From Saccharina japonica (lineage: Eukaryota; Sar; Phaeophyceae; Laminariales; Laminariaceae): a stretch of DNA of 64,000 nt. The stretch is from NCBI GenBank assembly GCA_008828725.1, contig MEHQ01000893.1:399259-463258 (forward strand). Reading direction: 5' to 3'. The translations under genes were made by a program, and so were the position numbers. The notes under the pieces were generated by a model. It searched no databases. It was given only the letters and a program-made list of their open reading frames with translations, and was not told the origin of the DNA. This document shows positions 1 to 10,065 of the stretch, in pieces. The stretch's first letter is position 1. Each line of letters opens with the position of its first letter.

Positions 1-32
1 AAAGGTACATTGCCTCTATCGTAGCACGCGTC
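1..32 (-). repeat. MITE-1 terminal fragment cut by the window edge
   Basis: The sequence CCTCTATCGTAGCACGCGTC at this edge is the reverse complement of the terminal inverted repeat GACGCGTGCTACGATAGAGG, which ends the commonest short element in the window (called MITE-1 here). Only the last bases of the element lie inside the window. Confidence 0.6.
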
Positions 33-559
33 AACGCGACGATGAAAACCGAGACCGACAGCTGACATCGCTATTATCATGCCGCCAGAAAGTGGCGGGA
101 TTCCAGATGGTGTGATGCACGGCCAGACGTTGACCCCAACGTTCAGGATAGCCCATCATACCACGAGAGTGACAATTTATCTAGACCCGAAATCCGCGTG
201 AATACTTGCAGCGTGTCGCCATACCCATGATGGGTTGTGCGCGTATTGTTCAAAGGAAAGCAAAATATATCGTGTAAAGCCAATGCACCCCTTCTACTAC
301 GCAGTGTTATACGAAGTACGACGTAGACTCCACTACTGTGACCCTCCTTGATATGTCTCTCCACCGTGTGCAGAGCTTGCGATAACCTGAAGTGTGGCAC
401 CGGGCGATGCCATGGGCTGTGTGCACTCGCTATCGAATTCTCCCGGAAAAAACGCTTGTGAGCCCGCCAGATTGGGGGGGGTGGGACACGAAAGTCAAGG
501 AAAGAAACATCTTCATTGCGAACACTACAATTGCAGATTAAAAAAATAACGTGAACTCG
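33..559. other. Non-coding spacer, nothing recognised
   Basis: No ORF here resembles a known family or is conserved in the other units. The sequence is of mixed composition with a G run near 474-482. It belongs to the left part of tandem unit U1, most of which lies before the window. Confidence 0.4.
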
Positions 560-966
560 TTTTCATCGAAGCATGGAAATTGTGCAACGAGAGTTTATGA
601 GACCTTTGGTTTTCCCCTCAGAACTTCCAGATTTGTGAAAATTAACACAGTGCAATAGTATCAGGAAAGTTAAATTTCACATATTTGGAAATTGTTTCAC
701 TAATCTGGAGATCCTGGAAAAAAAAAACTTTCCGATGATTTTGTTTTCCCCGCAGAATTTCCGTTGTTATCGGAGAGCTTTCCCCCCCCCGCAGATTTTT
801 TCAGTTGTTATCGGAGAGGCTTCCCCCTCAGAATTTTGCCGTTGCTATCGGAGAGTTTTTTTTTTCTAGAATTTCCAGATTTGTGAAATAATTTCCAAAT
901 ATGTGAAATTTCACAAATCTGGAAATTCTGGAAAACAAAAACTCTCCGATAACAACGGCCCTTAGA
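560..966. repeat. Iterated fold-back element, U1 version
   Basis: This AT-rich stretch holds repeated short units of the type GTTGTTATCGGAGAG near 762, 806 and 842, followed by an inverted copy near 940-960 that ends in CGGCCCTTAG. The words AATTTCCAGATTTGTGAAA and their complements pair around 870-930, so it can fold back on itself. The terminus resembles the ends of the fold-back elements at 32222-32470, 45418-46614 and 63560-63778 (CGATAAGAAC next to CCCTTA). It has no coding capacity. I infer a non-autonomous inverted-repeat transposon that has been internally rearranged. Confidence 0.5.
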
Positions 967-1199
967 TTCATCCAAGAACGAAAAAAGGCACGATTTTGAG
1001 GGAATACATGTGGTGCAGATTCCACAGTGAATACCGGGGCGTGTCCACTGCATATACCATGCATGGATTATTACTACTGTAGCACCTTCTACAAGCTGCT
1101 GCTACAATACGTCAACATGTGTAATGTTTTCGTGAGACAAAATTGTTTTCGTGAGACAGAATTGGCCTCCTTGTTGGATTATCTGCGCATAACGTGTAA

Positions 1200-2454
1200 A
1201 ACAGGGAACTCGAGCAGGTGATTGATGCAGCGCAACACGGGCCTCCTGAGCGCTCTTACATTGCAGAGGCAGCAAACACGAGGGTAGGCAAGTTGAAAAA
1301 AACACACACACCAAAGGTGTAACATATAATGCACCGACCCCACCGCTCCCAAACACAAAAAAAAAATCCAAACGTCTGTTTGATCCATCCTTACTACTGA
1401 AGAAAAGGGTGGAAATCCTGCCCCAATCTACGAAAAGCTTCCTGCTCTTTCGCTGCGGTGCATTCTTCACGGCGGTGGCTAGCCAGTACCGGCGGAAAAA
1501 CGAGAGCACCAGCCACGGACACTCCCTTCGTCTACAGAAATACCGGTACACATTGCATAGATATGTCGAAACCTTGTCTACGGCTGCGTAGCAGCTTTTG
1601 CTGCAATTATACAACCCCGCCCCCCCCCACAGAGAAGGCGTCGAGGAAAGGCGATTTCGGACACTCGTACTAGCCATTGCTAAAATCGACCCCCTATCTG
1701 CTCAACGCTACAGTTATAGTCTGCACATACTTACTGCTATTCGATCTGGGAAGGGTGTGGTAGCTCCGGTTCATCCTGCGGGCGAGGGCTTCCGCCTGTC
1801 TCTACTTATTTCGAAGGGGTTTAGGTCTGTACCTACGCCAAGACATCACCCACACGCTTCTACCCGCCAAAAACAAAAAAAATATGGTACGGTAGAGGTG
1901 CACAATGCTTTTTCTGAGGGTGGGTGGTCGCTTGAGGAGCTATACACCTCACCAAAAAACTGATTTTGGAGGAACGGAAAAGTTTTGCCCGATGAACGAT
2001 CCCCTGGCCCAAGAATACAACGAAAAAATGCAACAAAATAATAACACTTCGACGAGTTTGGGTTAAGAAGCCCCCCGACATGCAGAAAGCGTTTCAGCCG
2101 AAAACTCGTACTTCCGTCGTAGCACGCGTCCCGTCAGAGGGTGGCAGTCTCTGTTCGAAAAAAGAAAGCAAGGGACAGGCAGGCAGGCAGGCAGGCAGGC
2201 GGCGACGATGAAACGAAGGGGATTGAGCATCTCAGCGGCATGTCGTATTTCCAGCTTGTCATAAAACATCGTGCTAAAGGGGGGAATCTCGGCCAAGTGG
2301 GAAAAAAAAAACAAGAAAAGGTTTCTCGTTCCACGATATGCATGTTTACCAAATCTGGACGGTGGTGGAGGGCTGCGATAGGCTAACATGTGACGGCAAA
2401 CGGAAACAGGAACCCGCGGCACATGTACCGTTCGTCTACCGACGGTCACGAACG
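1200..2454. repeat. Unit repeat block, U1 copy (interrupted)
   Basis: This block matches segments of the other units at about 19370-20260, 38030-39180 and 52730-53960. Shared landmarks are CTGAAGAAA followed by a GGTGGA-type word near 1390-1420, the CACCAGCCACGGACAC region near 1507, and a CAGG-rich stretch near 2178 followed by a segment containing CGTATTTCCAGCTTGTCAT near 2247. A MITE-1 copy (1883-2130) splits it and another (2455-2721) closes it. No ORF is conserved through the four copies, so I treat it as non-coding repeat. Confidence 0.55.
1883..2130 (+). mobile_element. MITE-1 copy
   Basis: The left end reads GGTACGGTAGAGGTGCAC and the right end TCGTAGCACGCGTC, so the ends are inverted repeats. 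The interior carries the family hallmarks in order: CTTGAGGAGCTATACACCTCACC, split here by one variable base region, then a GGTTAAGAAGCC stretch and CAGCCGAAAA. It is about 250 bp with no coding capacity. It interrupts the unit repeat block, so it inserted after the units arose. Confidence 0.7.
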
Positions 2455-2721
2455 ACGGGTGCTACTATAGAGGCAGCACTTTTTGGCTGAAATATTTTCC
2501 GAATGGCGGGGTTCCCTTAATAACCCAAAATCGTCGGAATTCCATTCTTGTGTCTTGCAACATGTTTCGTTGTATCGTTCGGCCATGGTATATTCATCGG
2601 GTAGCACTTTTGATTTATTCTAAAATCAGTTTTAGGGTGGTGGGGTATAGAGCTCCTCAAGTGACCACCACCCTCAGAAAATGGCCTGTATGCAGGTGCA
2701 CCTCTACCGTAGCATGCATCG
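2455..2721 (-). mobile_element. MITE-1 copy
   Basis: The left end is GGGTGCTACTATAGAGG and the right end CCTCTACCGTAGCATGC. The interior has the family words GGCTGAAAT, CATCGGGTAGCACTTTT, GAGGTATAG-like GGGGTATAGAGCTCCTC and CCACCCTCAGAAAA. The length, about 267 bp, is typical of the family in this window. Confidence 0.75.
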
Positions 2722-5281
2722 AACGGTCACTGCTTCGGACGGTATACGGCAACAACACTGCACGGTGCATGCACCGAGAGGGACACCGAAAGCCGCGGTA
2801 GCTAAAACCGGATGATAACCGGCAATGGAACCCTATGCGGTACATGTACTGACGGCAACGGAGCATCGCGGGTACGGCACGCGCACAAATTTGTATGTCA
2901 TTGACACCCTTTTTGCCACCAACGTTAAACTTGCGGACAGAGTCAGGACTTTCCTTTCGTTTTCAGATGGCATGGTTGGTGTCGATAGGTTTTTCGCTGT
3001 TACCTGAAAAACGAAACAGTACGAACAAAACGATGATATTACCGGACGACACCCAACGCACCGAGGATACGTACTGAATATTTTCCCTAGAGAGCTACCA
3101 GGCTTTTTTCCGCGGCCACAAGCCAGGATCTACCGAGAACGTACATTACAGCTGCAAAGAAGAGCAGTAGATATCAACCCTTCTACAAGTCCACCCATTT
3201 GTTGTCGACAAACGTACGTGGAGAATCAGAGTTGCGATCAGATGTAAGCAAGATCTGCAGTGTGCAGCTGCAGTAAAACGGTACCACGACTTGTTTACTG
3301 TACGAGTAGGAGAGCACCGTACCGCCTCCATTCAAGCAAGCGGGGAGTGATTCACGTCGTCGGATATAAACTGAACACCTTCTTGCTGGCGAATAACTAA
3401 AACACAGAAACTCCATTCACTTGATTTGACCTTTGGCCGCTGAGGTTACGTCTCGTTAATAAAAACACCATCGCTACGTACACCTTGTTGCTTCGCGCGA
3501 CGCAAGTCGATGTAGAACTCGTAACATAACGAGGTGGCATTAACCACCCAGTTGCGATATTGCTGGACGGTAACGCGGCAATCACGGGAATGGTAAATCG
3601 GTAATGGCAAATCGCTGTGGGCACGGTACATGTTTACGACGTACCGGTGTACGACGATGTTAGGCACCGATGAACGATATTTGGCACCGATGATTGCAGG
3701 CAAAATCTTGGTCGAGTCCATGCTACTGATTCCTCTCCTTATATGCGATACGGATCAACACCATATGTGTACCAATGCCCCGTCAATGGGCAGCCTGTGG
3801 CTGTGCCCGAGAAAAAAGCAAAACAAACACCTGGGGAGTGCGTGCCTCTCATGGGCTTCCACCGCACGAAGCGTCTAGAGGCAAGACAAAAAGTAGTCCG
3901 AAAATTCCGATATTTACCAAGATAAGAAACGGGTCTGACAGTCGGTGCGGCTTTGGGGATCTCCCATCTAAGCTACAGACTATTAACAAGAGAGCATCGC
4001 CGACGGACACTGTGCGTGCTGCCAATCGGAAAATGCGCAAGTATAGATTCTACCCATCCTCTGAGGCCAGTCATGCGGTTTAGCCATTCGTCTATTTGCG
4101 GGATTCACGGCCTCTCCCTCTCTCGTGCCTTGCCACGCATGCCGACCACTCCGAGTACCAGGACACAGGACCCTTCGTAAGCACCTTACGTTCCCTGCAT
4201 GAAGACACGCACTGCGACATGCTATTTTTACCTCAACTCTATTTGATCATCTCATGCGATTTAAGCTGTTTTTCTAGAGAGACACACAAAACACAGCACG
4301 AGCTCTGTAGTGTTTTCCATTGGCCTGCAACCGCGCCGCGGAAAATAAACTCGTACAAAGTTTCGCCCAAACAAACGGTTGCTCTGCGTGCCACGGTCCG
4401 GGGCTCCCTTCTAATGTTCTTAAAATCTTAAGTGTAATAACTTCGAAACAACGTGAGCGACACCCTCCTCATATGTATCATGTTTGGGGGGGGGTTGCAT
4501 GCTGGTCGTAGTATGGAACCCGCTTGACAAGCCCACACGCAGAACTAAGCAGAGCACACCCTGTGGACTGTTGTACGAGCAGCAACACAATAGTACCATG
4601 CAACACAAGAATCACCATCGTCCGTCAGAGAAAAGTGTACCTGTAATTTGCTCATTTGCGGCAGAAAAAGTGTTGTTGAAAACAAGACGTTAAGCCAAGC
4701 TCAACACTAAAGGTATTTAGAGAGCCCTATATATAACCCCTGTGGGGTTTCGATGCCGAAAAGAGACGATACATTGGTCACGAGTCTCATCGACATATTG
4801 TATGTGCGTGGCTCTTGAAAGGGTTAACAGCACTCGGTTTGTTCGTTCGTAGGATAATATATGACACTCATGAAAGTTTAGCCATACATATAACAAAAAG
4901 AGACTATCGCAAGGGGCTCTCCCCGTAGGTGCCTCTCGGATGTGTTCGGACCCAAAATTACGTACCAGGTACATACCAGGCAGTAGCATCCTTCGATACA
5001 GGCGAGCTTCGTACTCTACTTGGCATATCAGCACATTGTTCGTAGTCTGCGCAGTCTATGGGACAGACACGAAGCAAACCAGACTTAAAATAACGATGGG
5101 GTTTGAATAGAGGGGGTAGGTGCCCCCTACCCCGGAGGTTTTTACGGAAAGGGCAGTTTCATGAATGGGCTTGCCCGCTGCTGTACGCTGTACATCCATT
5201 CCACACATTCGCTCAAGGGCAATCTCGCAAACCGAACTCACCAAGTTGCCGGGATGTATAACATGCGTGTCAAAAGTCGGG
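2722..5281. other. Non-coding U1 spacer downstream of BTB-TLDc gene 1
   Basis: I see no gene. The part at 4310-4600 is recognisably homologous to U3 41260-41560 and U4 57180-57480: the CGCGGAAAA word, the CGTGCCAC followed by GGCTCCCT, and the GGGGTTG with GTGCTGG region occur in the same order. The spacer therefore belongs to the tandem unit. At 5113-5133 a short stem (GGGGTAGG/CCTACCCC) lies downstream of gene 1. Confidence 0.5.
5236..5242 (-). promoter_or_regulatory. Conserved splice-donor-like site after the stop codon of gene 1
   Basis: On the minus strand GGTGAGT lies 40 nt beyond the stop. The same position carries GGTAAGT (gene 2, 25492-25486) or GGTGAGT (gene 3, 42127-42121; gene 4, 58051-58045), in the context CATCCCGG...CTTGGTGAGT. 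It looks like the 5' splice site of a 3'-UTR intron. No acceptor was assigned. Confidence 0.4.
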
Positions 5282-7039
5282 TCACACCCACTGCACAAGG
5301 TCCCTGATGAAGCTCTCGCACCCCGGAAAGTACATGTTCACGACTTTATCGAAAGCCCACCGAGCGGCTGCCTCGACAAATATAGTACCCCACGTGCCGC
5401 CGCCGCCCTCCTGCTGTCTATCCCGTGCCGCGCCTCGACTCCAGGAAGCGCGTTTCCTGATCCTCAGCACGTCGAGGATCTTGGAGAAAAAGTACGGGGT
5501 GCAGTCAATCAGCCGCCTTCCGTGTTCGTCCCTGTCTTTGTCGGCGGCTGGCCATCTGTCTTCGTTGAACATGGCGGCGAGGGCGGAGCGCGGGCAGGCC
5601 TGCAGTGTGGAGCGCAGTGTTGTCATCCTCGTCCCACGTACGTTGAGCTCCACGACGGCATCCTGTTCGCCCGCCGCCACGCTTGAGCCGTAGACGGTTT
5701 CGAGGGCTCCAACAGCAGCGGACACCCTTGCCCCTGCCGCTTCCATCTCCTTCACGGCACGATCGAGGACCACCCGCTCCTCCATGAGGGAGCTCGCGAT
5801 AGTTTCGCCGAATTGCCGGATGTCGTAGGCTTCCGAATCGGTCAAGGTGCCACCCTTTGGTTTGGTGGTGCTGGGCGCGGTGGTCGTGGGTGGAGCTGGC
5901 ACCGAGTATCGATATACCTCTATGTCAACGACCTTTTTTCCGTTCAATGCCAGAAACGGGGGGCAGGAGCTGGTCGGGAAAGCACGCCCCTTAGTCTGTA
6001 TGGTGCAACCCCTCGATGCCTTGTCGAAGATTGTGACTAAGTCTCCCTCGCCGAAGGAGGGGCCATCGTTTCGAGCCGCCTTGATATCGTACCTCTCAGT
6101 GAATGGGAAAGGAGGGTTCCACTTGATGGGGCTGCATGAACCGTTTCGGGTGGAACTGCCGTCCTTGAGCATGAAAATAAACGTTTCATCGTCGCAAAAG
6201 AACTTGCTCTCAAGACGGCCACCCCAAGGGATGACAGCATAGCCCCCAATAACGCTGTCATCTTCGTTTTCCTGGCCCGACCTTACCCGAATAAGGGAGA
6301 CCGTAATGGGGCTGTCGCCGTTGCAACTGGCTGTGAATGCTTTGCTGCCGAAACCGTCCAGCGTCGCGCGGTAGATAAGCGTCAGTTCATCCGTCGGGTT
6401 GTCAACCAGGAACGAGGCGTCGATCCACTCTCGAATCTTCGCACCAAACGGAGCAATTTCAAACGGCTCCAGTATGGTGCTGCCTCCATTCACTTTAACG
6501 TATGTAGAATGCGCCGGGACGTATTGCGGCAGTCCCATCAAGTGTGCAGAGTACGTAAGACACGGTGCCTCATCAAACGCCACCGCAGAGGGCCACTCAC
6601 TTTCCAGCACTCCCTGCGCTGTTGAACTCGATCGGCCGTTAGCTCCAAGCATCATTTGCACGATGATGTGCTTGATGCATGCAGGGGACTCATCGAGCAC
6701 GATGCGGCCGTCCTCATCTCGAGGAATCCGACCTTCATCCCAAACCCCCTCGAGCAAGGCGCCCAGGATTGAGTCCTCGAACCCCTCAGTCTCCGCGAGG
6801 AGATGCCAGGACACGGTAACGTTCAAGCCACCGACGTTGAGTTTAACCACACCGTCGCTGGTTCGGGGGATGAGGCCAAAGTCTGACATACGCTCGTAGT
6901 TTGCATTCCACCCTTCCTCGAGCTCTTCCCACGCCACGTCTAGATCTGCCCTTCGCCGCTGCAGGAGTCGCACCACCTGCTGAGCGTGCTCGTCCGCCGA
7001 CTTCGGGAATGCACCCCTCATGTTCAATCGGCGATGCAT
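5282..7039 (-). CDS. BTB(T1)-TLDc-BTB(T1) protein 1
   Basis: An intact, intronless 585-residue ORF. Residues 15-60 are helical and charged. Residues 64-175 form a T1/KCTD-like BTB domain, with VVKLNVGG at its first strand and PRDEDGRIVLDESP in the middle. Residues 190-380 match a TLDc domain: LIYRATLDGF, VSLIRV, IGGYAVIPWGG and ETFIFMLKDG, closing with VVDIEVYRYS. A threonine/proline linker and a helix (400-450) lead to a second T1 domain at 461-532 (VVELNVRGTRMTTLRSTL, MFNEDRW, LIDCTPYFFSKILDVLR). The conserved tail VNMYFPGCESF ends it. The linker between BTB2 and the tail is short and glycine-rich, unlike genes 3 and 4. The start is supported because the M(H/M)R..LN..(D/G)AFPKS N-terminus is shared by all four paralogs. 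T1 domains oligomerise and some bind Cullin-3, and TLDc proteins bind V-ATPase in animals and yeast. The actual role here is unknown. Confidence 0.9.
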   Translation of the reverse strand: MHRRLNMRGAFPKSADEHAQQVVRLLQRRRADLDVAWEELEEGWNANYERMSDFGLIPRTSDGVVKLNVGGLNVTVSWHLLAETEGFEDSILGALLEGVWDEGRIPRDEDGRIVLDESPACIKHIIVQMMLGANGRSSSTAQGVLESEWPSAVAFDEAPCLTYSAHLMGLPQYVPAHSTYVKVNGGSTILEPFEIAPFGAKIREWIDASFLVDNPTDELTLIYRATLDGFGSKAFTASCNGDSPITVSLIRVRSGQENEDDSVIGGYAVIPWGGRLESKFFCDDETFIFMLKDGSSTRNGSCSPIKWNPPFPFTERYDIKAARNDGPSFGEGDLVTIFDKASRGCTIQTKGRAFPTSSCPPFLALNGKKVVDIEVYRYSVPAPPTTTAPSTTKPKGGTLTDSEAYDIRQFGETIASSLMEERVVLDRAVKEMEAAGARVSAAVGALETVYGSSVAAGEQDAVVELNVRGTRMTTLRSTLQACPRSALAAMFNEDRWPAADKDRDEHGRRLIDCTPYFFSKILDVLRIRKRASWSRGAARDRQQEGGGGTWGTIFVEAAARWAFDKVVNMYFPGCESFIRDLVQWV

Positions 7040-7530
7040 GGTTCTTTGTTCGTTGTTGTAGCGTGCCTTGCTGACAGCTCGTTCAAGCTAGGACAGTAAG
7101 CTGTGTTGGAAACCGTGCCCAGAGTGACACTCCAACCCCAACCCCAAGCCTCTGGTATAATAGTATCAATAGGGTCATGATCAATGCGCCCTTTTCTCGC
7201 TGCTTTGTCGATGAAATACGCCAGCACGCCAGCACCGACCTCGTAATACGTACGTATCGATGCGGCTCGCGACGGCTATATGTGAAACCGTAACGCCTCT
7301 AGAACCTATCGAAACCCTTCCATATCTGGAGATTTTATCAAACAAAATGGTACACAGGACACAGGGCTTCCGCGGCTGCACCTGGCTACACACCTCACTT
7401 TGCCAGGGCTTCATCACTGTGGACTTATCGGGCAAGCTCAGGATGTGAGTCTCTACGCTGCCCCGGATTCTTGCTTCAGCTGGATGAGAATTTCGTCCCG
7501 ATTTCCAACAGAGCAAATATTTTAATTAAC
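7040..7530 (-). promoter_or_regulatory. Conserved leader/promoter region of gene 1
   Basis: Three blocks are shared with the upstream regions of all four paralogs. They are GTTGGAAACCG about 70 bp from the start, AACGCCTCTAGAACCTATCG at 7292-7311, and the GGGCTTCATCACTGTGGACT region at 7401-7420 next to GTGAGTCT. The strand is given as that of the gene. Spacing to the start codon is almost constant (253 bp for the middle block). I infer core promoter or 5'-UTR function. The blocks do not preserve a common reading frame to the gene. Confidence 0.55.
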
Positions 7531-9990
7531 CACAAAGTTACACTGGTACTGCTGCTGTATCATACCTCGTTATTCGTATGTACTCGCCTGCATCGGGGTT
7601 CGGGTGCGGTACTTGTGTTGTAATAGGCCCAAGCACAGCAGCAGCCGAGCAGTACTACAGCTGGTTGTACCGAATACGACACAGCAGTGTACAGTGTACA
7701 ACAGTACAACACACCCCAGGTACCACACCCCCATAGTATCCCACCCGGGTGCAGATCTTTCACCACCCGAGTTATCACCCGGGGTACGGTGAATACCACT
7801 CTGTTTACCACCCCCCCTGAGGTAATGCCTGCTAATCGCAGACGGACCGGTGTTCGTGAGTATTGGCAAGTCTATCGCCGCCGTTGTGGTGTGGTATGCA
7901 AACAATCGATAATCCCATCCCAGACCAGTTTTCCACTCAACTCATGTTTGCATGTGGCGTCCTCGAACCATCTGGTTCTCAGGGCGTGTCTGAACTTCCT
8001 CTGAAAGGCATCGAAACGCTTGGAACGGAATGGTGTGTGTGTTGTCTTCCCATTAAACCCGTTATTTCTACCCAACTGCATCTACACCCAGTAAGTGTAT
8101 GTCCTGATTCTTAACCCTAGAGCGGATACAAATTATGTGGTCACAGACTGCTGTGAGACAGAGAAAAACGGAAGCTAGGGGAGGTCATCCGAGGGCATTG
8201 GCCGCAAGGGGTTTAGGGCAGAATCGTGCGGCTGATTGAGCGAGAGAGAGAGAGTGCTGCGGCAGCGGGACGGGTGAGAGTACACGGACCCCACACTCCC
8301 CCCCATGTCCAAGTGGAAACCAACTATCCGTAGTGGGATGGGACTTGTGTGCGAATAAGAGAACACACTCTGGTATGATTTCATTTGGTTTTTATTGGTT
8401 TAAGTATATCCCCTGTCTAGGTCTCGGAAATACTGCTTCATCAGGGATTTTCCGGGTCTCCTCTGTTGCTGCCATCTTCTCGCTAGCAAGCCTTGCGGTT
8501 GGCCTGGAAGTGCTATACATACATACGTAAACTCCCTGCCTTTGCCTTTCCCTTGAACATTGCGCTTTCGACAGGCGGAGCGAGGGACGAGGAAGCTCGC
8601 CGGTCTCGGGGGCCGAAGAGTGCAGGAGGGGCGCCGCTGCTGAAAAGCTCGGAAAGTGCTATCAATATGAATAGATCCAAGGTTAAGTTGAAGGTCAGCA
8701 ATATACGATCCGAGGCATTTCCTCACTGCCATAATAGGTATGTACAGGCTAGCTGCGAACTGCACCGCACACCGCAGAATACTCCGCTTGCAACGAGATC
8801 AGTACCGATACTCCGCGTTCCGATGCGTATTCACGTGTGGTAGGCGCCCGCCGTTTTCGGCTCGAGCAGCAGTCAGTTGGTGCCCGGCATAGGCCGAGTC
8901 GAACTATGTGGCGCTGCAGAAGCCTGCATTGCTGCATGTGCGTGTGATCGGGATGCCATCGCACGTACTTGGTTGGGTTCTTCTACTGTGAGGTTCACAG
9001 CCCCTTGAGAGCCATTTTTGTTTGATTTGCCTGCTGTACAGGTACGGTAGTTCACGTTTTCGGCGAAATACTCCATCTTGGTTCACAATGGCCGAGACGT
9101 GGCTCGTCTGAAAATCGCGAAATGACACAATAACAGGATAAACTATCACGGTATCGACAACATCAAGCAGTCGATATACGTATCATACCAGCGAGAGATC
9201 GACACGATCGAATTGACCAAATGAACCCGAGGGACAACCAATTATGGTGGGAAGTCAACTTTCCCGGTTTGTGTGGGTATTCGTTGAAGTCGAAGTGCCT
9301 CGTGGTGTTTTTTTTTTCCATCTTGCGAGAACTCTCCTCGGCGCTGAACGACGTTGCACCTCTCACAGCAACACGACAATTCAGCCCTTCTGCTGCCGAC
9401 CATCAGCGGTCGTGCTTGGAATGTGGAATGTCGGCAACGCGGAGAGAGGATAGCTCCTTCAGCGATGTGAAAAGGTCAGTTCGCAGCACGCTTGAATTCG
9501 TGGTCCACGGACAGACGATGAGTGGCAGTTTGGGCGGGGACGAGGTAGTGGTGGTTGTTGGTGGTGGATACAGACAGGTGCGCAGCATTTCCGGAAGTGG
9601 AATCCCTAACGTGCCGACCAATGCTAAATACCCTGTGTGGGAATACTACTGTGGTGTGAAGTTCGCGCCCCGGGTATGGCAAGTGAAAGGAAAGGCGCCA
9701 TTCTAGCGGAAAGCTGCTGCATGAGTTATTCCTCCTGTAGGTTTTTCACCGACCGTGGTTCAGGCAGTTTAATGTATCGATAGGCACGCCAAGCCCCCAA
9801 GAGCTGCTCGGCCCACTCATTGTAAAATACGCTCGACGACATTTGTCAGGAGGTTTTTTACGACAGATTCGGCATGTAACAGCCAAGATTGCGGACGACT
9901 CATGCCACGCATTCCGTTTTGAGCTCGTCCTCGCTACGCCGAATTGGAGTTCGTTCTTCACCGGCTCGTTTGTTGACGTTGCAGGGTGGC
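7531..9990. other. Right flank of U1, non-coding but conserved between units
   Basis: No gene recognised. The stretch at 8170-8290 (GAGGGCATT...GAGAGAGTGCTGCGGCAGC) matches 31730-31820 and 48390-48470. The stretch at 8400-8760 (CCCCTGTCTAGGT, then CTGCCTTTGCCTTTCCCTTG) matches 32475-32690 and 48600-48960. The stretch at 9360-9470 (CTTCTGCTGCCG, GGTCGTGCTTGGAATGTGGA) matches 32990-33130. These matches in the same order define the unit. The 7570-7800 stretch is rich in GTAC palindromes. Confidence 0.5.
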
Positions 9991-10065
9991 GATGAACCTC
10001 AAGGATAAACCTTTTTCATGCTACTGTATTTATAGAATAGTGTAAGGATTTTATCGAACGCGCCA

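Noticed and set aside
5110-5135. Stem-loop as a transcription terminator of gene 1
   Set aside because: A G/C palindrome is present, but it is not conserved in the other three genes and rho-independent terminators are not expected in nuclear genes.
5165-5693. Long plus-strand ORFs opposite the four BTB-TLDc genes (also 25494-26147, 42083-42799, 58342-58965)
   Set aside because: They are antisense shadows of GC-rich coding DNA. They cover the BTB2 and linker-encoding strand, and the conservation follows the minus-strand protein.
9360-9470. Peptide LGMWNVG as a possible LINE endonuclease motif
   Set aside because: The frame is short, differs between U1 and U2, and no other endonuclease or reverse transcriptase motif surrounds it.
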